From NCBI GenBank assembly GCA_910589415.1, contig OU342635.1, positions 8,432,001 through 8,496,000 of the forward strand: a DNA stretch of 64,000 nucleotides, written 5' to 3'. The notes below the pieces were generated by a model. That model saw only the letters and a list, made by a program, of their open reading frames with translations, ran no database searches and was not told the DNA's origin. The position numbers and the translations under genes are program-made. Shown in pieces: positions 39,429 to 48,440 of this stretch. The stretch's first letter is position 1. The number at the start of each line of letters is the position of its first letter. This DNA is from Malachius bipustulatus (Eukaryota; Arthropoda; Insecta; Coleoptera; Melyridae).

Positions 39429-42400
39429 TATATAGAGAGTTTATTTTTTGTTTTTGTTTTGTTTTTTTAGGATGGATCAGTATATTAGGGACTGTGATCA
39501 TGAGCCATTTACAACTGAGATTATTGGCACCGTACAGGAATACAATGACGTTGATAGGTCAGAGTTGCATTTTTCAGTTTTCCACCAAAATATAAGGAGT
39601 ATGTACAAAAACTTTGAACAGTTGGAATTATATCTGAGTCGGCTCAGAAGGGAACACGACGTGATAGTACTTACCGAAACGTTCCTTTTGCCAGACATAA
39701 CTGTGTATGAATTGGAGGGGTACCAGATATTTTATAACGAGGGAGAAATAAACAGGAATGATGGGGTAGTTGCATATATAAAGACGGGGCTGGATTTCAA
39801 ATCACGGGTTGTTGAATTGGAGGGATTTAAATTTTTGGAATTGAAAGGGGTACTAAACAAAAAGCATATTTTAATTACATCAATATATCGTCCTCCAGCA
39901 ACACAAGAAGCTGAGTTCATAAGAGGTCTACAAAATTATCTCGATAAAACTAAACATGATCACTTAGATTACCATATCTTTATTGGTGATATGAATCTAA
40001 ATATTCTTATAGAGGATGAAAGTACTTTTGATTATATGAACCTAATGAGTCAATACAATTATACAAGTTTAGTAAATGGTGTAACTAGACCAAACCCAAA
40101 TGGTGGAGGTACTTGTCTCGATCATATCTACATACGTTCTGGAGTGTGTTTGGAGCGTTGCATTAGGTCATTTATATTACAATATGACATTACAGACCAC
40201 TACGCAATCGCATTGCATATAAGAGAGGATATCACTCAGGAGGATATTGTCTCGCGCAGGAGTATTAAGAGAATAAATTACCCTCTTTTAAAGTTGGATC
40301 TGAGTAGACTCAACTGGGATGAGTTCTATAGTATCGAAGATATTAACAAAGCAACAACATACATAATAAAATTGCTGAAAGAGCGAACGGACAGACACAC
40401 TACAATACATAAAATAAGTGGAAATAAAAGAGGGAGAAAAGAGTGGATTACAAAAGGGCTGATTAACTCTATAATAAAGAGGGATAAGATGTTTAGAAAG
40501 AGTAAAAATAGTCCAGACAATAAAATATTGAGAGAACAGTACATACAATATAGAAATAAACTCAATATTCTGATAAAGGAAACGAAAGTCAAATATTATA
40601 ATAGGAAAATCGCAGAATCGGGGAATAGCAAAGAAATGTGGAACGTTATTAATAAATTGACGAACAACAAAGGTGGGACAAAGATACCAAACGAAATCTT
40701 TAACGAAAATAGGGTGCTAATGAAATCGGACATTGAAATAGCAAGTGGTTTTAATGAATATTTCGCAAACGTGGGAGCATCGCTTGAACATCAACTACCG
40801 AGGAGTTCCCCCATTGGTGACAATTACACAGTCACACACTCATTCTTTCTGGCCCCAACTAATGAGAGAGAAGTAATTAATACCATAAAATCTCTGGCAA
40901 ATAAAAAAATGCCAGGAATAGACGGAATTAAATCAGAAACTTTGAAGTATGTGGCAGAAGAAATAGCAGACCCATTGGTAGCCCTCATTAATCGAATATT
41001 TGAGACCGGTGTATGTCCCACTGACTTCGGAATGGCTGTGATTTCCCCCATACATAAAAAAGGTGAAATTAAGTTATTAACAAACTACAGACCTATATCC
41101 GTTGTATCAAATGTAGCTAAGATCTTCGAAAAAATACTGAAGAGCCGTATCACGAGATACATTTCCAAATACGGGCTACTAAGTGACAAACAATTTGGAT
41201 TTAGAGAAGGTAAATCCACTGAGGACGCAATATATTTGTTAACCTCTGAGATCTATAAAAGTTTAGATAGAGGAAATGCCTCGTTGTGTGTCTTTTTGGA
41301 TTTGGCAAAGGCGTTCGACACTGTCAACCACAAACAACTAGTAAACAGTTTGGAAGACCTGGGGTTCAGGGGTACAACGTCAAATCTAATTAATTCATAT
41401 CTAGAAAATCGATCCCAATGCGTTAAAATTAGAGGAACAATTAGCGAGCACTTGCCATTGAAATGCGGGGTACCACAGGGAACAATCCTTGGACCCATAT
41501 TTTTCAACCTGTATGTGAACAACCTCTTAAAGAAATCTTTGAATGGTTGTATACTGGGTTACGCAGACGACACTGCAATATTCTATACCGCGAAAACTTG
41601 GGAAGAACTGAAAGTTCGGGCGGAAGAAGATCTCTCATATATATTTAAATGGTTCAATAACAAAAGACTTACAGTGAATTATGAAAAGACATTCTACGTA
41701 CCCTTTTCCTTATATAAAAATGGGCTACCGGAGTATGGATGCCTATCGATTGATAATGAAGGACAGAGAACAAATATTTTGTCTACAGATACAATAAAAT
41801 ACCTTGGATTGCATATTGACAGCCATATGAGATGGAACAAACATACGGAAAATCTTGCTAAAACAATGAGAAGCCTACTGTACAGATTTAAAATATTAAA
41901 AAAATATATCAGCCTGCCATATCTGAGGATACTGTACTGTTCCTTGATAGAGTCGAGGCTGGTGTACGGACTTGTGGGATGGGGAGGATTGATGAGTTGT
42001 CACCTGAAGAAGATTGAAGTACTACAAAGGATGTTTTTGAAGATTGTATATAATAGACCAGCACTTTACCCTAGTGGCCTGTTGTATGATGAGGCCGGAG
42101 CTATGTGTCCTCGGAAATTGCATTTTTATAGGATAGCGGTATATTTCTTTCGGAATAGACATCTTCTTACTGCAGTGGAGCATGAACATTGCACTAGAGC
42201 AAAGATAAAAGAAAACATGAAAGTGATTTCATCAAGGACTACAACAGGACAGCGAAGTCCGGCCTTTCTTGGACCACGTATATATAATTGGCTTCCATTA
42301 GAACTGAGGGAAATAAAAACTTACCCTTTGTTTAAGGTACAATTAAAAAAGATAGTGCACAGTACTAATATTGTGGATATCCTGGAGGTGGTAGGCCTGA

Positions 42401-42742
42401 ATACCGGGTAACAGATTGCTGTCTAGTGCTGTTACGGGATACTCAACGTATTCAATAACGATACTCAACGCCCTGGACGGAGTGGGGTCGTGGTTTCGTT
42501 GTGTCTGGCTCATGACGTCCTGGTCATTGTTGCTACGTGTAGATTTTGTAGTGTATTTTTTTTTGAGAATGTATAGGGCCGTTTTGATGTTGATGTGTAA
42601 TGTTAGTTGGTAGGTGTGAAATTAATTAGTGGAATATTGTGTACCTAGTAGCTTGTAGTTTGTTGAAAATTGAATCCCATGCTGGAGTTTTCCTTGTGGA
42701 TTTTTTTGTTTATTTACTACAGTTACTGAACTAAATTTTCTA
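39429..42742 (+). mobile_element. Non-LTR retrotransposon (LINE) insertion, 3.3 kb
   Basis: The borders are inferred by comparing the interrupted right arm of the host element with its intact left arm: the arm breaks after TGCTCTA (39428) and resumes at GGTCGGG (42743). TCTA occurs on both sides (39425-39428 and 42739-42742) and is a candidate 4-bp target duplication. The 5' leader before the ORF is only about 43 nt and T-rich, so the copy may be truncated just before the pol ORF. The 3'UTR is about 330 nt and has no poly(A) tail. Confidence 0.8.
39472..42411 (+). CDS. LINE pol protein: endonuclease plus reverse transcriptase
   Basis: An unbroken frame of about 979 codons from the ATG at 39472; the frame also allows 39448, but that lies in the T-rich leader. 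The N-terminal third is an apurinic-type (EEP) endonuclease: VFHQNIRSM near the start, VIVLTETFL, FIGDMNLN and TDHYAIALH. A linker rich in Lys follows, then the reverse transcriptase: YRPISVVSNVAKIFEKI, DKQFGFREGKST, FLDLAKAFDTV, GVPQGTILGP and the catalytic YADD (41560-41571). No RNase H is visible at the C-terminus. The domain order fits the Jockey/CR1/L2-like group; the exact clade is not certain. These proteins nick target DNA and copy their own RNA into it. All visible catalytic motifs are intact, which suggests a young and possibly active copy. Confidence 0.95.
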   Translation: MDQYIRDCDHEPFTTEIIGTVQEYNDVDRSELHFSVFHQNIRSMYKNFEQLELYLSRLRREHDVIVLTETFLLPDITVYELEGYQIFYNEGEINRNDGVVAYIKTGLDFKSRVVELEGFKFLELKGVLNKKHILITSIYRPPATQEAEFIRGLQNYLDKTKHDHLDYHIFIGDMNLNILIEDESTFDYMNLMSQYNYTSLVNGVTRPNPNGGGTCLDHIYIRSGVCLERCIRSFILQYDITDHYAIALHIREDITQEDIVSRRSIKRINYPLLKLDLSRLNWDEFYSIEDINKATTYIIKLLKERTDRHTTIHKISGNKRGRKEWITKGLINSIIKRDKMFRKSKNSPDNKILREQYIQYRNKLNILIKETKVKYYNRKIAESGNSKEMWNVINKLTNNKGGTKIPNEIFNENRVLMKSDIEIASGFNEYFANVGASLEHQLPRSSPIGDNYTVTHSFFLAPTNEREVINTIKSLANKKMPGIDGIKSETLKYVAEEIADPLVALINRIFETGVCPTDFGMAVISPIHKKGEIKLLTNYRPISVVSNVAKIFEKILKSRITRYISKYGLLSDKQFGFREGKSTEDAIYLLTSEIYKSLDRGNASLCVFLDLAKAFDTVNHKQLVNSLEDLGFRGTTSNLINSYLENRSQCVKIRGTISEHLPLKCGVPQGTILGPIFFNLYVNNLLKKSLNGCILGYADDTAIFYTAKTWEELKVRAEEDLSYIFKWFNNKRLTVNYEKTFYVPFSLYKNGLPEYGCLSIDNEGQRTNILSTDTIKYLGLHIDSHMRWNKHTENLAKTMRSLLYRFKILKKYISLPYLRILYCSLIESRLVYGLVGWGGLMSCHLKKIEVLQRMFLKIVYNRPALYPSGLLYDEAGAMCPRKLHFYRIAVYFFRNRHLLTAVEHEHCTRAKIKENMKVISSRTTTGQRSPAFLGPRIYNWLPLELREIKTYPLFKVQLKKIVHSTNIVDILEVVGLNTG

Positions 42743-42860
42743 GGTCGGGAAATACTTCGCGCACACTGCCGAGTAGATACACAATAATAATGTGCTATTT
42801 TTCATTCGCATTATAGATTTTAAAAAATGTCAGCAGTATTTCACGGTTGTCTTAAAAAGT

Positions 42861-44400
42861 TCTACTTTTAGGCACTAAATGCCTAAGTCATGTTATGAAA
42901 TGATAAAGTCATTTTTAAACTGAAATGACAATCAAAAGGTCAACTTTTTTACTCAACTGCTTGGGAATTGCGTGACCTTGAATAATGAAAAAGATTCGCC
43001 TGACAGGTTGTTTTGGGTAGCACCCCTTTCGCTTTTTACATTCAATAGCTTCTTAAGATCTGCTTCACCTTATTCTATAATGTGACGAGCAACCACTGCC
43101 CCCCCCTCCCTCCAAGAAAAAACTCCATTCTACGCCCTTGCCCTGTATATCTCAAATTTAAGTGTGGTTCTGGGAACTTTTCGAGAAGGAAAGTTTTTTA
43201 TAAAAATATTTTTTTATAAAAAGTATTGACATACAAAAAAATGGATCTTTTCGGCCATTTTATCAATCATCAATAAAAATTGGTCCTTCGAGCCGGATAT
43301 TTATAAAAAATAGCAATAAGATTTTTACTACTTTTCTAGAACGAAACGAAAAAGTAACAAGTTTTCAGGACATGGAAATAGTCCTTCTAGTTCGATTTGT
43401 TTTCATTTTGGTATAACAAGTTTCATATTCAATAATTACGTGCTAGTTAATTTATAATAATTGATTAATTGAGCCTGATTTGACCTAACTATATAGTATC
43501 TTCAAGGACAACTTCTACAATTTATAGTGACATTATATTATAGGTGATATTATTATAATAGTACAGTGAAACTAACTGCGTATGTAACCTGTTTAGCAAT
43601 TGTTTTGTATGCGTCATTTTCGTCCCGCGAGCGAGTGAAGTTCTATAAAATGACACAAATTACAAAAAAAATTCATTAAGAGTCTCATGCAATATTGTAC
43701 CTAATTTTGAAAACATTATGAGGTCTCACTTTTATGTAAAAATTAGGTAAATATTTATGAAACATCCCAGGAACTCTCTGAACAGAAAATATTAAAACAA
43801 TTGCAAAATTCTCAGACAGTTTCGAACTCAGAGCGCAACGAAAAACTATATGCATTTTTCTGAATGCTTTACAGGTAAATTGTTTCATCACGTTGATATT
43901 AAAAATTGTTTTGAAGTATCATAACTTGTCTGATGTGAGATCAAGCAAAGAAATTGAAAAATTAAAAGCAGTAACCGGAGACTAAGGTGAAAGTATCACC
44001 GTATATCAATCTCCCGGTGTCGGAACTAGGTTGTAAACAACCCCCGACCTCAACTCCACACCGCTGTATCAAAGTAAGCGATGTTAAACTTTCATTAAGT
44101 GGATAACTCCGGAAAATTCAATAACATCGAGAGAGTTGCGAGTTGCACGATTGTGGCCTCTTTCTTATTGCACCAACTTTCTACCTGCTATTATTGTGGC
44201 GATCCTGAGAAAACTCATCGCAACTTTGTTATGAGCTAGAATAAATTATTCTTTCAATATACTACGTTCCCGGTTCCTACTCCTATTAAACTTAACTTCC
44301 TTTCACAACTTACCTAACTCTCCCTTCTAATTCGTATATTATCCTCCTGTCATATATATCTATAAAAGTTTCCACGAACAACGTTACATTCTGACAGCTT
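42861..44400. repeat. Partial copy of the fold-back family, then non-coding DNA
   Basis: Between 42865 and 43400 several phrases match 37.5-38.8 kb: TTTTAGGCACTA, GACAATCAAAAGG(T), GGAATTGCGTGACCTTGAA against GGCAATTTCATGAACTTGAA, and TTGGTCCTT(C/T)GAGCCGGAT. Beyond 43400 there is nothing recognisable; the rest is the 3' flank of the first receptor gene. Confidence 0.5.
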
Positions 44401-44468
44401 CAATTCGTTTAATTTGTTTTCCGTTCTTAATAAAACAATCAACTCGATCAAATTATTGTTAGTACTAA

Positions 44469-44474
44469 TTTATT
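44469..44474 (-). terminator. Poly(A) signal of 7TM gene 1
   Basis: AATAAA on the minus strand, about 42 bp after the stop codon at 44516. Confidence 0.6.
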
Positions 44475-44515
44475 TATAACTCGAAAACCATCACCAGCAC
44501 ACTGAACTATTACAT

Positions 44516-45451
44516 TTAGTTAGATGTTGAAAAATGAGTCTCCAAATCACTCCCTGGAGAAGTATTATTCTTCTTCCTGCAACTAAACAACCCTGTCAGT
44601 TGTTCCCTGAACTCCCAATCCCTCTTATACAGTATCAGGATTCCAATAATTGGGCTAACGAATCCTAAAACATTACAAAATACATAAATAAAAAGTGGGT
44701 AATAATGTTGTTCTGCTAAGAAACTGTTATAAGTTATCAAAGTATTCGGTAACCAGCAAAGTACATGAACATTAATCACACTTATCACAGCTTCATCGAC
44801 AACTTCCGGAAGCTGCTGCTGCTGCTGCGAGTCTCTCCTGCAGCACCACCTCGCTTTATGCATTATATTAACAATAGCAACACAAACAGTTGAAGCAGAC
44901 TCGAACAAAAAATTAATCCATTGAGCAACATCATAGTAAATCCCATGAATGCAAGTCACAGTTGATAGAGTCACTAGAAGACACAGTTTAAAACCTAGCA
45001 CCACAAAAATTACAACGGCGTAGCGTTGACAGTGTTGCTTGCAGATATACGAGAAATGCCAGCTCCCATACCAATCAATCGCGATCACAATGGTGAAGAG
45101 AGAAAGTCCTCCAAAGGAGACGATGAGATACTGCGACCACCAACAAATCATTTCTACACGGATCTTGTATACAAGGCTCCCGGAGTAGAAGAGAAGTGGT
45201 GATAGTGCCGCGGCAACAATGTAGCAAATACTCCACCCGATAAGAAAACGCATCTGCCGACGTGATCTGAGAGGTAAAGCCGCACGCACTATGAAGATGT
45301 TTGCCACTAATCCAGATATAATCACTATTAAAGCCAGTAGATCCTGCCAGTAATGCTGGAAAACAATGTTGATAGTCTCATCCGGATCGAAGGTTTCATT
45401 CAGGGAGATGGCAGCAAGACCCTCTTCTACGGCAATTGATTCTTCATCCAT
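44516..45451 (-). CDS. Seven-transmembrane GPCR-like receptor, gene 1 of a six-gene array
   Basis: Single-exon, 311 codons. The N-terminus is acidic with one N-glycosylation site (N18). TM1 is about 38-58 (GLVANIFIV), followed by a basic loop LRSRRQ, and TM2 is about 68-88. Cys103 at the top of TM3 and Cys167 in extracellular loop 2 could form the usual disulfide. Asp126 starts a DWY triplet where rhodopsin-class receptors have DRY, so the G-protein-switch Arg is missing. Loop 3 has a run of five Gln and a WCC motif. TM6 has CWLP (232-235), TM7 has SPIIGI where NPxxY is usual, and a helix-8-like EFREQLTGLFSC ends in a possible palmitoylated Cys. The ligand is unknown. It is closest to gene 2. 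Loss of Arg may mean unusual or no G-protein coupling (inference). Confidence 0.88.
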   Translation of the reverse strand: MDEESIAVEEGLAAISLNETFDPDETINIVFQHYWQDLLALIVIISGLVANIFIVRAALPLRSRRQMRFLIGWSICYIVAAALSPLLFYSGSLVYKIRVEMICWWSQYLIVSFGGLSLFTIVIAIDWYGSWHFSYICKQHCQRYAVVIFVVLGFKLCLLVTLSTVTCIHGIYYDVAQWINFLFESASTVCVAIVNIMHKARWCCRRDSQQQQQLPEVVDEAVISVINVHVLCWLPNTLITYNSFLAEQHYYPLFIYVFCNVLGFVSPIIGILILYKRDWEFREQLTGLFSCRKKNNTSPGSDLETHFSTSN

Positions 45452-45487
45452 GATTGCAATGATTTTACCAAAATCTATGGATTTTTT

Positions 45488-45660
45488 TTTTCGCGCAGAG
45501 ATGTGTTATGAAGTCATCTGTCTGCAGGTTGCTTGCTAAAGCGAAACGAAACGGCAACGCTCGTACTGGATGCGTGGGCCATCAGACTCTGACTAAACGG
45601 TCTCGTAATTGTCCTCCTCTCCTCATTATTCTATTAAAAAGATAATTTCGTAGTTGTCAG
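45488..45660 (-). promoter_or_regulatory. Upstream region of gene 1, duplicated with gene 2
   Basis: This stretch aligns with 48290-48440 upstream of gene 2 (shared ACTCTGACTAAACGG, CTCGTAAT, CTCATTAT and TATGAAG). The TATA box of gene 2 has no counterpart here: a run of T is followed by CGCGCAGAG. A CGAAACGAAAC motif lies at 45542-45552. Confidence 0.55.
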
Positions 45661-46630
45661 GTTTCTTTTTGCATCAAACCATTACTACGAGATTCTTATT
45701 AGGTTAATTATTATCAATGTCCAGAAAAATTATTACAAACATTTTTCATCTTAGAAAAAATTTAGGATTAGTTTTCTTTTTTTTTGAGCTTGTAGATAAT
45801 TTCCAAAGACAATCTCAGAGCCGGGAATTAGGAAGTAAAGGATAAGAGATCGTGGTGTTCTGGAGAGGTAAAGATTTATCGAGGTATGCCGCTTGGTATA
45901 TTTTTGTCTTCTTACACTTCTTCTCACGCTTTTTAAAGAGTTCATGTTTTTTTTCGATCATCTGCAGCTCAAATATCTGCCACCTAAAAATCTTCTTTTT
46001 CACTTTTTCACCAAGTATCTTCACTTCTAAAAAGGTCTAAAGTGTTTCTCCTAACCAGGACTCACTCATTTTAGAACCTGTCATGAAAGGGCTTGAAAAT
46101 TTAATGGAAAACTCATGTCTCGCCGATCAGTTAGAATCTTCTCCAAATTTCCCAACTTTTGCAATACAAGTATTGGCAGAATTCTTTTAAAATGTCAATT
46201 TGAGAAAATGTATTGTTTCATTCAACCATAGCAATAGATGATAAAAATTTCGTGATAATGAAAGGAGTAGTTTTATGATCTTTCACCATGATATCAAGAA
46301 AAAAATTATATTTGTACAATTTTGGGTTCTAATGCCAAAAGGGTCAGTTAAAGCGTATAAATTGGTCTGAACAACTAGACACTTTGCCTGTTAACGTTTG
46401 CAATGTACCTCTTTTGGTGCAATTATTGCAAGAAATGTTAGTTTCGATTTCATGACTGTGTGGTGTGATGATGAAGGAAATAAAAATAAGTTTGCAAAAA
46501 AAAAATCTTAATGAGCTGGAGCGAAAATTTTTAAAGTCTCAAACTCTTTCAAGTCGTTAAAACCATCATCAGAGCTTCATTAATTCATACTGCATTTTCA
46601 TTCATTTTTACGGTTTATCAGATTGTCTCT
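45661..46630. other. AT-rich spacer between genes 1 and 2
   Basis: No gene is supported. The small lysine-rich frames on both strands at 45751-46040 are a product of composition. Confidence 0.4.
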
Positions 46631-46631
46631 A

Positions 46632-46862
46632 GAATGGGCGGTAGCTCGGCGGGTTAGAAGTGCAGACTATACTAAACCGTTGAACTCCCCCAACTGGGTT
46701 CGAACCCCAGTCTCTCTCTGGATGTTTGTGTCGTCTATTCAACTTGAAGCTGGGTAGAATGAGCAAGTTCTCTAAGCACATATTGACTGGTCTGGAGCGA
46801 CTTTGTCTTATCTACTTACATAGTTAAGACTGATTGATGTTCCCTCCTTAAAAAAATTTCTC
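46632..46862 (+). mobile_element. tRNA-derived SINE
   Basis: A tRNA-like head carries a pol III A box (TAGCTCGGCGGGT, 46642-46654) and a perfect B box (GGTTCGAACCC, 46697-46707). A non-tRNA body of about 140 bp follows, ending near CTCCTTAAAAAAATTTCTC. The acceptor stem does not close as in a functional tRNA. It lies between two duplicated receptor genes, so it inserted after or around the duplication. Confidence 0.75.
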
Positions 46863-47162
46863 TATCATTTTGGAAACAATACCTGCTTCAATAAAAGAAA
46901 AAATCATAAGCTGTAGTAGCTTTTTTAGGAATCTTTAACATCTTTTAAGAGTTTACTTTTAGAGTTTTTTTTTGGCAAGTTTTTGTTTTATTTTTAAAAA
47001 TCAATAATTTGATTTTTTTAGTTTATTCAAAGTTAATTTTTCTTGTACCTACATAACAAAATTAATTCTTTTTATCCATATGCTTGAACAAAGTGTGCGC
47101 CCTCATACTAATAACAGCAATTAAAGTAATAATTATTGAATAAATTCAAATCGAAATACAAA

Positions 47163-47168
47163 TTTATT
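47163..47168 (-). terminator. Poly(A) signal of 7TM gene 2
   Basis: AATAAA on the minus strand, about 75 bp after the stop codon at 47243. Confidence 0.5.
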
Positions 47169-47242
47169 GTTAACTACAATACAATTATTATTATTAATTA
47201 ATAAAATTCAACTAACTAAGATTAAGAAACAAATAATACAAT

Positions 47243-48205
47243 CTATATTAAGTTAGATGAAGGTATAAGCGCCATAAAAGGAGTCTCCAAATCACTCACA
47301 TGATTGCTCCCTGGAGAGGTGTCCTTCCACCCACAACCAAGCAACGTTGTCAGCTGTTGCCTGAATTCCCCGTCCCTCTTATATAATATCCAGATACCAA
47401 AAATTGGGCTCATGAATCCTAACACGTTACAAAAAACATACACCCAAGCTTTCAAGTGATGCATTGTCAAGAAACTAACATAAATCATCAAAGCATGCGG
47501 CAACCAACAAAGCACATAAACATTAATCACCCACATTACAGCTTCATCAACAACTTCAGGAACCTGCTGCTGTTGCGACACTTTCCTGCAACACCACCTC
47601 ACTTTATGCATTATATTAACAATAGCAACGCAAAGAAATGCGGTAATGTGGAGATAAAAACTAGCCAAAATTGATAGATGAAAGAAAAACCCATGAATAC
47701 AAGTCACAGTCGAAAGGGTAACTAGAAGACACAGTTTAAAAACTAACACCACAACAATTATAGCAGCGTAGCGATGACAACGTTGTCTGCAGATGCTCGA
47801 ATAATGCCAGCTTCCATACCAATCAATCGCGATCACTATGGTGAATAGTTGAACCCCTCCAGATGAGATAATGAGATACTGTAACCACCAACATTCAACA
47901 TCTGCCCGTATGTATCCTTCTAAGGCTCCGAAGGAGTTGAAGAGAATTGGAGACAGTATCGTGGCAGCGATGTAACAAATGATCCAAGCAACCAGGAAAC
48001 GCATCTGCCGGCGTGATCTGAGAGGTAAAGCTGCACGCACTGTGATTATGTTTACCACTAATCCGGCTATAATCGCGATGAAAACAGGAACATCCCACCA
48101 ATAATGCTGTAAAGCAAAGTAGAAAGTCTCATTAGGATCGAAAGTCTCATTTAGGGAGATATTAGCTAGATTTTCCTCTTCCACCACAACCGCATCTTCT
48201 GCCAT
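47243..48205 (-). CDS. Seven-transmembrane GPCR-like receptor, gene 2
   Basis: Single-exon, 320 codons, the sister of gene 1 (roughly two thirds of residues identical by eye). The N-terminus has three glycosylation sites (N15, N19, N25). TM1 (GLVVNIITV), the basic LRSRRQ loop and TM2 are as in gene 1. Cys105 at the TM3 top is followed after 22 residues by Asp128 (DWY), and Cys169 lies in loop 2 (TVTCIHG). Loop 3 has four Gln against five in gene 1. TM6 has CWLP and TM7 has SPIFGI. The tail EFRQQLTTLLGC ends helix 8 with a Cys. The protein differs most from gene 1 in TM5 and extracellular loop 2, where a binding pocket would lie. The role is inferred as a membrane receptor; the ligand is unknown. 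Confidence 0.88.
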   Translation of the reverse strand: MAEDAVVVEEENLANISLNETFDPNETFYFALQHYWWDVPVFIAIIAGLVVNIITVRAALPLRSRRQMRFLVAWIICYIAATILSPILFNSFGALEGYIRADVECWWLQYLIISSGGVQLFTIVIAIDWYGSWHYSSICRQRCHRYAAIIVVVLVFKLCLLVTLSTVTCIHGFFFHLSILASFYLHITAFLCVAIVNIMHKVRWCCRKVSQQQQVPEVVDEAVMWVINVYVLCWLPHALMIYVSFLTMHHLKAWVYVFCNVLGFMSPIFGIWILYKRDGEFRQQLTTLLGCGWKDTSPGSNHVSDLETPFMALIPSSNLI

Positions 48206-48275
48206 GTTTGCTGATTAGTGAATCGAAACTAAGATAAGAACACTGACATTATCACTAGACTACCTTTTTTTTTTA

Positions 48276-48281
48276 TTTATA
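48276..48281 (-). promoter_or_regulatory. TATA box of gene 2
   Basis: GGTATAAATAA on the minus strand (core at 48276-48281), about 71 bp before the ATG. Initiation would fall near 48250. An Inr-like GTCAGTG lies slightly further down (48247-48241), 37 bp from the TATA start, which is longer than usual. Confidence 0.5.
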
Positions 48282-48440
48282 CCGAAACGCATTATGAAGC
48301 AAGCGATCAGGCTGAGTGTTGCACCTTTCAAAGAAACGGAGATGCTGGTACTGGACGCGTGTGTCATCAAGCTCTGACTAAACGGCCTCGTAATCCTCAT
48401 TATCCTATTAAGAAAGTAATTTTCTAGTTATCATTCTAGC

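Larger units (their letters stand above)
37081..42860. mobile_element. Large fold-back element split by a LINE
   Basis: The left arm (about 37081-37640) is the reverse complement of a right arm that is now in two pieces: about 39100-39428 and 42743-42860. Matched words include TTTTTGTCTCGGCTTT-type sequence at 37389 and 39199, CAGTGCACGAAAT at 39398 with its complement at 37196, and the GCGCACAC/GCTGCC block at 37150-37165 and 42758-42773. The centre (37.7-39.0 kb) holds a two-copy tandem repeat (about 38080-38310) with TCTTGAGAAACCTGAGAAACC. A further partial copy of this family seems to continue at 42865-43400. No transposase was found; the 107-codon frame at 38519-38842 in the centre has no recognisable domain. 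Confidence 0.7.

Noticed and set aside
46632..46720. A functional tRNA gene
   Set aside because: A and B boxes are present but the acceptor stem does not pair and the sequence continues into a SINE body.
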